In this document: positions 16,369 to 24,601 of the stretch, in pieces | Position numbering within the stretch: position 1 is the stretch's first letter | How the letters are laid out: each line of letters begins with the position of its first letter | Source of the DNA: Kiritimatiellia bacterium | GTDB taxonomy: Bacteria > Verrucomicrobiota > Kiritimatiellia > B70-G9 | Reading direction: 5' to 3' | DNA: 37,411 nt | Assembly (NCBI GenBank): GCA_029934055.1 | Contig: JAOZMZ010000011.1 | Coordinates: forward strand, 1-37,411 | Notes under the pieces: model-generated | Told to the model about the DNA's origin: nothing | The model's database searches: none | What the model saw: the letters and a program-made list of their open reading frames with translations, nothing else | Program-made: the position numbers and the translations under genes

Positions 16369-17313
16369 ATGAAATGGGTTTATTCCTGTGGTGGGCTTCG
16401 AGTAGGCGTCCGAGCGGCGCCGGGTATGATTATAGGGGTTGGGGAGGAGCAGGAGCCTTTTCTGGCTGAGGAGCGGAAGGGGCATCAGCCCGACTTCGTT
16501 GTGGATATCAACTGGATTGGATCGCAGGGGATCGGGGCGAATACCGACGAATGGGAATTTCGCGCAGGGCATACGTGGACATTCCGCCGGGATGGTTCCA
16601 GGAGATTTTTTCGTTTTGCCGGGGCGGATGGGGTGTGGGAGCGTATTTTGAGTATTGATCCGGTGAATGGACACTACGCAGTGTTCTGTTCACGCGAGGC
16701 ATGCCGGCCGAAAGGGGGCGGGTGTGTATATCCCTTGAGCTATCCCTTGGATCAGGTCTTGATGATGTATCTTTTGGCCGAAAGAGAAGGGATGATCATT
16801 CACGCAGCGTGCATTGCTCACGGCTCGGCGGGAATTGTTCTGGCGGGTCCATCGGGCGCGGGCAAGAGCACATTGGCTGCAGCGGTATTGCAGGGTGGCG
16901 GGCTGGAATGTTTGAGCGATGACCGGACAGTGCTTCTGTCCGCAGAATCCGGAAGAGTGTCTTGTTGGGGTACTCCATGGGCCGGTGAAGGTGGGTTCAG
17001 GGCAAACAAGGGCAAGCGCGCTGCCGCGGTAGTGATAATAAGGAGGTCGAAGGAGCCTGATGAGGGCTGCCGATTGAGGAGACTTGAGAAGAGGCATGGG
17101 GTAGAGGCTTTAATACCGGTGGTTTCTTTTCCCTGGTTTGATGGAGAAATGTTGGAAAGACATCTGGGGATTTTGGAGAGGATTGTCGGCTGCGTTCCGA
17201 TATATGAACTTGATTGTAATGACATCTCGGAGGCTGTGGGTCGGTTGCTATCGCTTGTCGACGGGGTATGTTCGGCGGTGAGAGACGACCAGCCCGAGAA
17301 TCTGATCGGGTGA
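16369..17313 (+). CDS. HPr kinase-like protein (HprK-related, RiPP/EPS-associated)
   Basis: This 314-aa protein has an N-terminal domain of about 135 residues and a C-terminal HprK-type P-loop domain. The P-loop is GPSGAGKST (160-168), preceded by IIHAAC and followed by LSDDRTVL (182-189) and GTPWAGEGGF (201-210), the order typical of HPr kinase/phosphorylase relatives. It lacks the full HprK length and context (no ptsH nearby), so a peptide or protein substrate other than HPr is more likely. HprK homologues in lasso-peptide clusters phosphorylate the precursor, and HprK-related kinases co-occur with PqqD proteins beside exopolysaccharide genes. It begins 27 nt after the precursor gene. Its last 66 nt overlap the convergent nucleotidyltransferase gene. 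Confidence 0.85.
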   Translation: MKWVYSCGGLRVGVRAAPGMIIGVGEEQEPFLAEERKGHQPDFVVDINWIGSQGIGANTDEWEFRAGHTWTFRRDGSRRFFRFAGADGVWERILSIDPVNGHYAVFCSREACRPKGGGCVYPLSYPLDQVLMMYLLAEREGMIIHAACIAHGSAGIVLAGPSGAGKSTLAAAVLQGGGLECLSDDRTVLLSAESGRVSCWGTPWAGEGGFRANKGKRAAAVVIIRRSKEPDEGCRLRRLEKRHGVEALIPVVSFPWFDGEMLERHLGILERIVGCVPIYELDCNDISEAVGRLLSLVDGVCSAVRDDQPENLIG

Positions 17314-18846
17314 AATGCGCTCCGCAGATCGTGAAGACGAATCACCACGGACTTTGTATGCGCGGATACCGGAGGGGGCGAAGAGAGTTTCCGCCAGCCG
17401 GTGGATACGGAGCAAGCCGTCGGGGGTTCGATACAGGACGAGTTGCCCTACATTCAGGGTATTTGGATTGTCTACAGGTTTGATATCGACGACGTCACCA
17501 TCATGAATTGTGGGCAGCATACTTTTTCCGCCGACGCGGATCGTGATTTTTTTCCCCTGCGCCAGCGCCTCGAGCGCAAGGTGATTCAAATAGATGTTCT
17601 GTGGTGAGGGAAGCCGGCGGGATGCGGGACGGAGTCGTCGGTTGCGTTTGCCTCTGATGGAAAAAAAGCGGCGGGAGGATAACGCCAGTAGGCGAACATG
17701 ACGTGAGATCAGACGGATGATCCTTAAGGGGTAGTAGAGATATCTGAGAGAAAACGGCAGATGTACGGCCTGGATTTCAAGGCAGGTAGGCATGAAGACC
17801 AACCAGTGAATCCATTGAATCCTGTGAGGGGGCCCGGACAGGACTGCCAGATGCATCCGCCACTTGTTCAACCGGGATGCCCGGTCATTGTAGCGACTCC
17901 AAGCCTTCGAGACGGCATCGGCCTTCTTGTCTTCTATGCTTGAGAGAGAGTCTGCGGCCTGCAGGCGATATGTGCGGCTTACCAGGCCCAGCGAAGCCGC
18001 CATCGCCGGAAGCAACCCTGACGAACGGGCATGTTCAAGGACCTCTCGCAGATCATTTTCCGAGATGAGTTTCAACAAGTGGGCCACGTCACACATAAGG
18101 GCAAGACGGTCCCAAGCGTGCTGACACCCGTGAATGAGCAGTTCTGTGAGGGTGTCGGTGGGCGATAGAGTTGCAACAGGCTTGTTTTGGATGGGGATGG
18201 AGTACAGGCGGTCGAATACATGGCTTTCACCGTTGGTAGTAATCGGCCAGGGCCTCGAGGTAATCTTCCAGTGTAGATCAATGCAAAGGGCGCCATCAGT
18301 CCTGAGGAAGGAGTGCGAATCCCTGAAAAGTGACAGCATTTCGAGTTCACGGATCGTCAGGTTGAATTGAGGAGTGTAGCCTTCGGCGGCGAGATACTCA
18401 AAGGCGCGGCGGCGCTGATCAAAAGGGATGAGGATGTCTACATCGGCGAAGATGCGAAGGAAGGGCGTATTATAAATGAGTTGCGATAGAACCGGTCCAC
18501 GGATGACCGTAGCGAGTATTCCCGAGGCTCTCAATCCTTCCAGGAATTGAAGCAACATGTCAGTGACGTAGACGGCATGGGCAACGTTGCAATAGTAGGT
18601 GTGCTGAAGGCGTTCGAAAGCATCCGCGGGTATGGATGCCTGAATGCGGTATGAGCGGATCTTGTGGAAAAGGATCGTAGCCAACCCTTCCGCGTGAGCG
18701 ACATCGGCGATTTCATGCCAATCGAGATGCTGGAGCGACTCGGCCGGAATACGGGTGCCGGGCGTTCGGGGGGTTGTCAGTTCGACGATAGTTTGTAGCG
18801 AATGGGATATTTTCCGAGATGACATAATGGACCTAGGGAACTGCAT
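17248..18846 (-). CDS. NTP_transf_5 nucleotidyltransferase fused to S24/S26 peptidase-like domain
   Basis: Two domains are visible in this chain of about 532 aa. The N-terminal 300 residues match the uncharacterised nucleotidyltransferase family PF14907 pattern: RGPVLSQLIYNTPFLRIFADVDIL carries the DxD pair and CIDLHW the third acidic residue. A basic linker leads to a C-terminal domain of about 115 residues (ITIRVGGKSMLPTIHDGDVV, then LLRIHRL and VRGDSSSRS) that fits signal-peptidase/LexA-like S24/S26 folds with a probable Ser-His dyad (Ser in GKSM, His in IHRL). There is no TM before this domain, unlike signal peptidase I. The start is uncertain: TTG 18867 as tracked, ATG 18846 (chosen) or ATG 18825. 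It converges on the HprK-like gene with a 66-nt overlap and probably belongs to the same pathway. Confidence 0.85.
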   Translation of the reverse strand: MQFPRSIMSSRKISHSLQTIVELTTPRTPGTRIPAESLQHLDWHEIADVAHAEGLATILFHKIRSYRIQASIPADAFERLQHTYYCNVAHAVYVTDMLLQFLEGLRASGILATVIRGPVLSQLIYNTPFLRIFADVDILIPFDQRRRAFEYLAAEGYTPQFNLTIRELEMLSLFRDSHSFLRTDGALCIDLHWKITSRPWPITTNGESHVFDRLYSIPIQNKPVATLSPTDTLTELLIHGCQHAWDRLALMCDVAHLLKLISENDLREVLEHARSSGLLPAMAASLGLVSRTYRLQAADSLSSIEDKKADAVSKAWSRYNDRASRLNKWRMHLAVLSGPPHRIQWIHWLVFMPTCLEIQAVHLPFSLRYLYYPLRIIRLISRHVRLLALSSRRFFSIRGKRNRRLRPASRRLPSPQNIYLNHLALEALAQGKKITIRVGGKSMLPTIHDGDVVDIKPVDNPNTLNVGQLVLYRTPDGLLRIHRLAETLFAPSGIRAYKVRGDSSSRSAERISPDQILGLVVSHRRTYPVDKR

Positions 18847-19102
18847 GGGCACTATTACTTGAGACAAGGGCGGACAATGCTCATGCCATCAACTTAGCAT
18901 CGTCAGCGTGAATGTCCAATCTCGGCATGGACAGCGGTGATAGAGCGGGGCGGGGGGTTACGCTTGCCAGTGGTAGAACGTTTGATCATAATGAATTAAC
19001 TTCATGGTGCAGGCTGATTGCATTATGGGAGTGTGGATTGGTGGTTCTCAGCAGGGTACCGGCGGTATTGGGTCGGTTATGCGCCGGAATGCGGGAGAAG
19101 GC

Positions 19103-19513
19103 ATGCGGGTGGTTAGGCAGGGACTGCCGAAGGCAGTAACGGGGTTGTTTCTATGGCTTTTATTTGCCGGACACCTTGGAGCTGAGGCGGGACATAAGGA
19201 GTCGGCTGTAGTAGTTGAGGCCGCGCCCATCAAGGGGCGTGTCCTCATCTGCACGCAACGGGCAGAAGATGACGAGGTCCCGGCACGCAATGTAACCATC
19301 CAGGTGTGGGGTCAGAAGAATCGGCGATTACTGCAGACGACACACACAGGGAAGGAGGGATATTTTTCACTTTCCAAGCTGGAAGTGGGCAAATACGGAC
19401 TGCGGATTGGGCGTCTGCGACTGAAGATGGAAGTGATACCGTCCAGTGATCCGCGCGTAGCGCAGTTGCCGAAGGTTATTATTGTAATTCTTCCGCGCGA
19501 GTTGTTGCGGTGA
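19103..19513 (+). CDS. Small exported beta-sandwich protein, copy 1 (carboxypeptidase-regulatory/SdrB-like)
   Basis: The start chosen is ATG 19103, with GGGAGAAGG just upstream. It opens directly into a signal peptide (MRVVRQGLPKAVTGLFLWLLFAG), whereas the tracked start 33 codons earlier would bury it. The mature part is about 100 residues with a single Ig-like fold pattern (IKGRVLICTQ, VTIQVWG, KEGYFSLSKLEVGKYGLRI). This matches the carboxypeptidase-regulatory or Cna-B/SdrB type of domain. It ends in a hydrophobic strand VIIVILPRELL. The second copy at 20308-20805 shares the same order and the same ending (VIVVIPRD). It probably acts in the periplasm or at the surface; its role in polysaccharide export or anchoring is only a guess from location. 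Confidence 0.7.
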   Translation: MRVVRQGLPKAVTGLFLWLLFAGHLGAEAGHKESAVVVEAAPIKGRVLICTQRAEDDEVPARNVTIQVWGQKNRRLLQTTHTGKEGYFSLSKLEVGKYGLRIGRLRLKMEVIPSSDPRVAQLPKVIIVILPRELLR

Positions 19514-19532
19514 TTCGGAAGTGTTTTTTGGG

Positions 19533-20147
19533 TCAGAGGCGTCCTTGGACGCCGAATTGAAGGAGGACGCCGGAGAAGTCTAATTCGTCATCACTCAATT
19601 TCCAGGGAGGATCAACATCGGCGTCGAACGGTTGCGCCGCCAAGTAGTCGAGCGAAAAAACAAAGAGTATATCGTAGCCGACGGAGAGCTGGAATCCGAT
19701 TGTTGTGGCCCAGCTTGATTCCAGATCAACGTCGGCATCACCGGTCCACTCTGGGTTGGGGAAATACATCAGTCCGAGATGCGGTCCAAACGAGACGTTT
19801 CGCTTTGCCCGGTATTGCCAGCATCCGTCGAGGCCGAGGGCCAGGGATCGGAAACGTTCATTCAGTAGGACGCCGATTACGCCGGTCAGATCCAGGTAGG
19901 ATTCCGGCAGGTTCAATCCGATGCCGAGGCGCATGTTCGGGATGGACGTGATTTTCCCGCCCTGTTCGACCTCCTGGATGTTAAGTTTTTGAGGGCCGGG
20001 TCCGAGAACCTCGAAGTCGTGCGTTTGGCTGCTCAGCAGGAGTGTGCCGGGGCGGAAGTCGAGGATAAGATCTGAAGGAGTACTGTTGGCGGCCCAGGCT
20101 TGAGCGGAGAGAATGAAGGCAATGAAACCCGTCATTATTCTTTTCAT
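19533..20147 (-). CDS. Outer-membrane beta-barrel candidate
   Basis: This protein is 204 aa from ATG 20147, which has GGAGG eight bases upstream; the tracked ORF adds 57 implausible upstream codons. A clear signal peptide (MKRIMTGFIAFILSAQAWAA) precedes a mature chain of alternating hydrophobic/polar strands (IPNMRLGIGLNLPE, NVSFGPHLGLMYF, TTIGFQLSVGYDILFVFSLDYL). It ends in FGVQGRL, with the final-strand pattern common to barrel proteins. It could be a small OmpA/OmpW-like barrel; no specific family is recognised. It is convergent with the first small beta-sandwich gene, with 19 nt between stops, and divergent from the second, so it sits between the two paralogues. Confidence 0.72.
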   Translation of the reverse strand: MKRIMTGFIAFILSAQAWAANSTPSDLILDFRPGTLLLSSQTHDFEVLGPGPQKLNIQEVEQGGKITSIPNMRLGIGLNLPESYLDLTGVIGVLLNERFRSLALGLDGCWQYRAKRNVSFGPHLGLMYFPNPEWTGDADVDLESSWATTIGFQLSVGYDILFVFSLDYLAAQPFDADVDPPWKLSDDELDFSGVLLQFGVQGRL

Positions 20148-20307
20148 ATTTGCAGCCTCCCGGCAGCTGTCACCCATAATATTAGCTTCTTCAGCGGATA
20201 TTGTACATAGATTTCTCCGATTGTGATATCCTTGATGGACGAGTGTTTCGGGTGTATTTTGAAGGCAGGTGGCAGAGTTGACTGGTAGGCTATGCCGACG
20301 CATTGAA

Positions 20308-20805
20308 ATGAAGAGCATCGGCTACAGAGTGCTGGGGGCGTGTATGGTGATCTTGGTGGGGGTGATCGCCTTGCCGGCGGTGGGAGCTGCGCCGGTATCG
20401 GACAGCAGTCTGGTGCTCACCAAGGTATTCAGGTCGCAGATTCGTGGTTTCGTTTTCTACACAGATGGGGAGACGCCGGCTTCGAAGGTTCCCGTGAGGG
20501 CATGGGATGTTGAGCAGCGAAAGTTCGTGGCCGAGACGACGACTGATGACAACGGGTTCTTTGAGTTGCCGGAATTGCCGCCCGGTGAGTACTACATTAC
20601 TTTTGACTGGACGCGGCTACGGATCGAGGTGGAAGAGAATAAGCCTGGAAATGTCGTCCAACAGGCACATCACGTCATTGTGGTCATTCCGAGGGACGTT
20701 GCGTTCATATCCATACCACAACTGAGCAGTGTTCTTCTGGCGACGTCGGTATCGGAGGTCGCCAGGCGCACCGAGGAGGAGCGACCGAAGCTTATCAGTC
20801 CGTGA
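20308..20805 (+). CDS. Small exported beta-sandwich protein, copy 2 (carboxypeptidase-regulatory/SdrB-like)
   Basis: The start is placed at ATG 20308, which opens with a signal peptide (MKSIGYRVLGACMVILVGVIALPAVGAAP); the tracked GTG 20269 would add 13 residues. A single beta-sandwich domain follows (IRGFVFYTDGETPASKVPVR, DDNGFFELPELPPGEYYITF). This is the classic 'G.F.l..LppG.Y.i.f' pattern of carboxypeptidase-regulatory/SdrB-like domains. It is paralogous to the 19103-19513 gene but has a longer C-terminal tail. It ends 37 nt before the Wza homologue and is probably transcribed with it, suggesting a role in the envelope or polysaccharide secretion. Confidence 0.72.
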   Translation: MKSIGYRVLGACMVILVGVIALPAVGAAPVSDSSLVLTKVFRSQIRGFVFYTDGETPASKVPVRAWDVEQRKFVAETTTDDNGFFELPELPPGEYYITFDWTRLRIEVEENKPGNVVQQAHHVIVVIPRDVAFISIPQLSSVLLATSVSEVARRTEEERPKLISP

Positions 20806-20842
20806 GAGGATGGGGCTTCACGATTGACGACGGGAAGAATGG

Positions 20843-21988
20843 ATGAATATTTTACGAAGGGGCGTAACGAGGCACGGGTCAATCAGCATATTTCTGGGGG
20901 CGGGGTGCCTGGGGCTGATGGCTGCCGTTGCGGGGGGTGGCTGTAGTCACCAGGATTTTTCGCGGCCTTCGGTTCACAATCCGCTTGCAGACGTTCTTGA
21001 TTCAGGCAAGCCGTATGTGACCGATGACAGGGAGTCGGATCGTCGCGAAAAGATGCAGAAACTGCTTGAGCGGTGGGCGGTTACTCATCGCGGTGAGGAG
21101 AAGGGGGAATATCGAGTTGGTCCGGGGGATGTTCTGGAGATATCCGTTTTTGCGCTTGAATCGCCGCAAGAAACCAGCCGCCTTTTGCGGGCGGTTGCCG
21201 ACGATGGATCAGTATCGTTACCCTGGGTTGGTAGTGTCAAAGTGGCGGGTTGGACTCCTCGTGAGGTTGAGAAGGAGATCGCGGCCGCCTATCGTGGGAG
21301 ATTCCTGAAAAATCCGCAAGTCACGGTTGATGTCAAGGAGTACAACAGTGTGGTTGTTCTTGTTACCGGGGCGGTGGTCAAGCCGGGGATTTACAAGTTG
21401 CGTCATAACCGGGACACCTTGCTTGAAATTTTAAGCATGGCGGGGGGGCTGAGAGCGGATGCCGGGGACGAGGTTTTGGTGGTTCACCGTGCAGGGCGCG
21501 GCAGGACGGGGTTGCGAGACGGTTTGAGTACCGGGGGGGCGGAGGCGGATGGGGGAACGGTTGTCAGGATAGATCTCAAGGCGCTTGTAGATGATGGTGA
21601 TTTGGATTTGAATGTGCTGGTCGGGCGTGGCGATATAGTCGCCGTACGGCCGAGGATGCGGAGATATGTTTACGTATTGGGATATGTCCAGAGGCCGGGG
21701 GCGTTTGAATTGAAGAGTGGACAGAAGGTGGATGCGCTAAAGGCAGTTGCCTTAGCGGGGGGGTTGTCGGCCACGGCGCGGGCGCAAAACTCATTTCTGG
21801 TCAGGGAAGCAAAAGACGGCCAGACGATCATTCCGATAGACTTGGTGAAGATCGCCAAAGGGGTGAGACCCCCGGTCTATCTACGCGGGGGCGACACGCT
21901 GGTAGTGGGTTCGGGATTTCTGGCGCGCCTGTCGGAGTTTGTGAGGCCGAGTGTAGGGGCGGGGGTATCGTACACGCCAGCGCCGTAA
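20843..21988 (+). CDS. wza: Wza-type polysaccharide export outer-membrane lipoprotein (Poly_export/SLBB)
   Basis: This 381-aa protein has a signal sequence ending in a lipobox-like AVAGGGC, so it is probably a lipoprotein. The Poly_export domain begins EYRVGPGDVLEISVFALESP (about 90-109) and includes VSLPWVGSVKVAGWTPREVEKEI. Two SLBB-type beta-grasp domains follow (VVVLVTGAVVKPGIYKL; RYVYVLGYVQRPGAFELK). Wza forms the outer-membrane/periplasmic channel for exopolysaccharide. It heads the export genes and is followed by a 128-nt AT-rich gap with an inverted repeat and then the Wzc-type kinase, its usual partner. The start has GGGAAG upstream. Confidence 0.93.
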   Translation: MNILRRGVTRHGSISIFLGAGCLGLMAAVAGGGCSHQDFSRPSVHNPLADVLDSGKPYVTDDRESDRREKMQKLLERWAVTHRGEEKGEYRVGPGDVLEISVFALESPQETSRLLRAVADDGSVSLPWVGSVKVAGWTPREVEKEIAAAYRGRFLKNPQVTVDVKEYNSVVVLVTGAVVKPGIYKLRHNRDTLLEILSMAGGLRADAGDEVLVVHRAGRGRTGLRDGLSTGGAEADGGTVVRIDLKALVDDGDLDLNVLVGRGDIVAVRPRMRRYVYVLGYVQRPGAFELKSGQKVDALKAVALAGGLSATARAQNSFLVREAKDGQTIIPIDLVKIAKGVRPPVYLRGGDTLVVGSGFLARLSEFVRPSVGAGVSYTPAP

Positions 21989-22041
21989 AGATTTGTAAAT
22001 TCGATAACAGTTTATGTTTGAACTCGGACTTTTTATTTTAC

Positions 22042-22069
22042 TTGTCAGATAGTCAGGGTGATATATGAA
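22042..22069 (+). promoter_or_regulatory. Possible promoter upstream of the Wzc-type gene
   Basis: TTGTCA (22042-22047) is one mismatch from the -35 consensus and is followed after 16 bases by TATGAA (22064-22069). It lies in an AT-rich gap unlike the GC-rich surroundings. The -10 overlaps the left arm of an inverted repeat, the classical position for a repressor site. Confidence 0.35.
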
Positions 22070-22092
22070 TGTAGAAACGTTTTACATTCATA
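22064..22092. promoter_or_regulatory. 10-bp perfect inverted repeat, candidate operator
   Basis: TATGAATGTA and TACATTCATA are perfect inverted repeats separated by nine bases whose last eight, AAACGTTT, are themselves palindromic. No T-tract follows, so it is not a standard terminator. Symmetry and position, 25 nt before the Wzc-type start and over a possible -10, suggest a binding site for a dimeric regulator controlling polysaccharide export. An mRNA hairpin is an alternative. Confidence 0.5.
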
Positions 22093-22116
22093 CTGTGTAG
22101 TTGTAAAGTAATAAAG

Positions 22117-24450
22117 ATGAAAGAATATCTTGGGCGGGTGAGGGGCGCGTCAGGTGGTGGGACTGAAGAGGTGCAAGACGCGGGAATAGAGGCGTACAGT
22201 CGCGGTCGGTTGGGTACATCGCTGTTGCGATACGTGAGTATTGTGCACCGGCATGCGGGGATTGCTCTGGCCGTATTTCTGGGGGTTTCGATTTTGGGTG
22301 TCCTCCGGGCCTATCGTTCGGCGCCGGTTTATGTTGCCCACGCGAAGGTGTTGTTGGAGACGCACGGTCCGGCGATCGTGCAATTTCATGATGTCAGCCA
22401 ACCGAATGTCCCTTGGTGGGCAGAAGATTATTATCGCACTCAGGCACAGCTTATTCGCAGCCGCAGGGTTCTGGAAATTGCGTTGGAGGATCCCTCCATA
22501 GCCGCTCTTTTCGGTAAGGCCGGTGACGTTCGGACGCGATCGCACCGTTCGATGCTCGACTCGTTGAAAGCGCTTTTGGGGTTACCGGTCAGCATGCCGC
22601 CTGAACCCTGGGAATCTCTCAAAGGCATGGTACGTGCACGGTATCTTCCGAATACCCAGTTTATTATAATCGAGGGTATCAGTACGGACCGGCGGGTGGC
22701 CTCTCTGATTGCCAATGGGGTGGCCCGGGCTTTCATAACCTATCACCACCGACGCCGTGCGGAGATGAGTAATGATGCATTTACCTATTTGAAACAGCAG
22801 AAGGAGAAGGAAGAACGGGCTCTGCGTGCGGCTGAAGAGCGGCTTCAGCGTTACCGGGAGTCTACGGATTTATCCAGTCTGGACACGACCAGTCCCGATC
22901 ATCCGGTTCTCAGGCGTCTTGCCATGTTGAACGAGAGCCTGACGAAGACGGAACTGGACAGGGTTGACGCTGAATCCGAATACCGTGTGGTGCGGATGGC
23001 GGCCGGCAAGACTGTGATAGATCCGCAGGATGAACAGTTGTTTTCGTTGCAATATGTGCGCAGTGATCCAACGGTTACCGGTTTGCGCAACGAACTGATA
23101 GAAGCGGAGGCCCAGCGCGCGTCCTTGCGTGACACGTATGGGCCTCAGCATCCGCGGATGCAGGCCGTGGCGGGCAAAATCCGTGTATTGCGGGAACAAT
23201 TGCGGGCTGCCTTGGGTGAGATTGTTGAAAGCTTGCGTAAGCGTGTCGAGGTCTTGGAGGAAAAGGAGGCTGAACTCAAGAAGCGTTACAACGAACAGAA
23301 CACGCGCGCACTGGCGTTGGCCAAGGAATCCTTTATGTTCCAACATCTCCGGAACGAGGTAGAGCGGCACCGGAAACTGTATGAGATTCTGGTGGAGCGG
23401 ATGAGCGAGGTAAAAATAACCTCGGATTACCAGTGGACCAACGCCGAGTTGGTCGAAAAGGCCTCGGTTCCGAAGGCGGCCACCGGGCCGCCGAAGGTAC
23501 GTCGGGGATTGTTGGCGCTCATGTTCGGGCTGATCCTGGGGGTGGGTGCGGCCCTGTTGGTCGAGCGATTGGATGATACGATACGTACGCCGGAAGACAT
23601 CGAAGAAGTTCTCGGTATTCCGGTATTGGGGTTCGTACCGGCGATAGGTGAGGGAGATACGGTCAGTGATGGAACTGTTTATCGCGCGCTGGTCAGTTGT
23701 CGGGAGCCGGAGTCTTCGGCGGTGGAGGCATACCGCAACATTCGGACCGTGCTCTTTTTCTCGGCGCCGTCGGATGAACGTGAGATTCTGCTGATCACGT
23801 CTCCGGGCCCGGGGGACGGCAAGACAACCATGGCAGTCAATCTGGCGGTGGTGATGGCTCAAAGCGGCCGCAAAGTACTTCTTGTCGATGCTGATTTCAG
23901 GCGACCGATGATCGCCCGCAGTTTTGGTTTGAGCAGCCGGAAGGGTCTCAGCTCGGTACTGGTAGGCGAGTGCTCCGTGCAAGAGGCGGTCCAGAAGACT
24001 TCGCAGGATTCGGCTTTGCTGGAGAATCTGGACATTCTGGCGGCAGGACCGAAGCCGGCGCGGCCGGCGGAGCTTTTGGAATCTGATGCGATGCGCAGAT
24101 TCCTGGACGAAGTGCGCAAGGGCTACGATCGTGTTATTTTGGATACCCCCCCGGTTCTGTTCGTTGCTGATACAAGTATATTGAGTGCGATCGGCGACGG
24201 AATCGTGCTGGTTGTGCGGGCGGGCAAGAGCCGCATGGGACAGGTGTTGCGGGCACGGAAGCATTTGGAAAGCGTTGGGGGCAGGGTGATCGGGGGCATA
24301 CTGAACAAGGTGGAGTTGAAGAAGTTCGGCGTATACTACTCGGACTACTTCTATCACGGCTACTCCCGCTATTATCGCGATTACAATCGCGCTTACTACG
24401 CCAAGTCACGCCGACGGAGCGATGAGACGACTGTCGAGTCGCGGGGATAG
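22117..24450 (+). CDS. wzc: Wzc-type polysaccharide co-polymerase and BY-kinase
   Basis: This 777-aa protein has an N-terminal Wzz-like region with a first TM near residues 46-64. A long periplasmic part with coiled coils (KEKEERALRAAEERLQRYRE; EKEAELKKRYNEQ) precedes a second TM near 463-483. The cytoplasmic bacterial tyrosine kinase domain carries Walker A GPGDGKTT, Walker A' VLLVDADFRRP and Walker B VILDTPPV. The tail is a tyrosine cluster with ten Tyr in about 25 residues (YYSDYFYHGYSRYYRDY), the usual autophosphorylation site. It regulates chain length and export with Wza. No Wzb-type phosphatase is seen in the window. The ribosome-binding site is weak, and the start follows the inverted-repeat region. 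Confidence 0.93.
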   Translation: MKEYLGRVRGASGGGTEEVQDAGIEAYSRGRLGTSLLRYVSIVHRHAGIALAVFLGVSILGVLRAYRSAPVYVAHAKVLLETHGPAIVQFHDVSQPNVPWWAEDYYRTQAQLIRSRRVLEIALEDPSIAALFGKAGDVRTRSHRSMLDSLKALLGLPVSMPPEPWESLKGMVRARYLPNTQFIIIEGISTDRRVASLIANGVARAFITYHHRRRAEMSNDAFTYLKQQKEKEERALRAAEERLQRYRESTDLSSLDTTSPDHPVLRRLAMLNESLTKTELDRVDAESEYRVVRMAAGKTVIDPQDEQLFSLQYVRSDPTVTGLRNELIEAEAQRASLRDTYGPQHPRMQAVAGKIRVLREQLRAALGEIVESLRKRVEVLEEKEAELKKRYNEQNTRALALAKESFMFQHLRNEVERHRKLYEILVERMSEVKITSDYQWTNAELVEKASVPKAATGPPKVRRGLLALMFGLILGVGAALLVERLDDTIRTPEDIEEVLGIPVLGFVPAIGEGDTVSDGTVYRALVSCREPESSAVEAYRNIRTVLFFSAPSDEREILLITSPGPGDGKTTMAVNLAVVMAQSGRKVLLVDADFRRPMIARSFGLSSRKGLSSVLVGECSVQEAVQKTSQDSALLENLDILAAGPKPARPAELLESDAMRRFLDEVRKGYDRVILDTPPVLFVADTSILSAIGDGIVLVVRAGKSRMGQVLRARKHLESVGGRVIGGILNKVELKKFGVYYSDYFYHGYSRYYRDYNRAYYAKSRRRSDETTVESRG

Positions 24451-24601
24451 CGGTTATTCGTCCGGGCTGACGTCGGGGATTGCAGTGACCGATAAGCAAA
24501 GGGGCCTGCGGCTTGTGATTGCGGCGGCCGCTGTTAGCATGTATTCTCATTTCAGGCCAAGACAGGTTGACTGTACGTTTTCGTAGCTTTTGGTAGGCGG
24601 C

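Noticed and set aside
22870-24357. 495-aa minus-strand ORF
   Set aside because: It is antisense to the Wzc-type kinase, whose motifs are unambiguous; the sequence is His/Gln/Arg-rich with no domain.
24451-24601. TTGACT-like -35 box before the O-antigen ligase gene
   Set aside because: No acceptable -10 box at 16-18 bases; the gap could simply be untranslated RNA in the operon.
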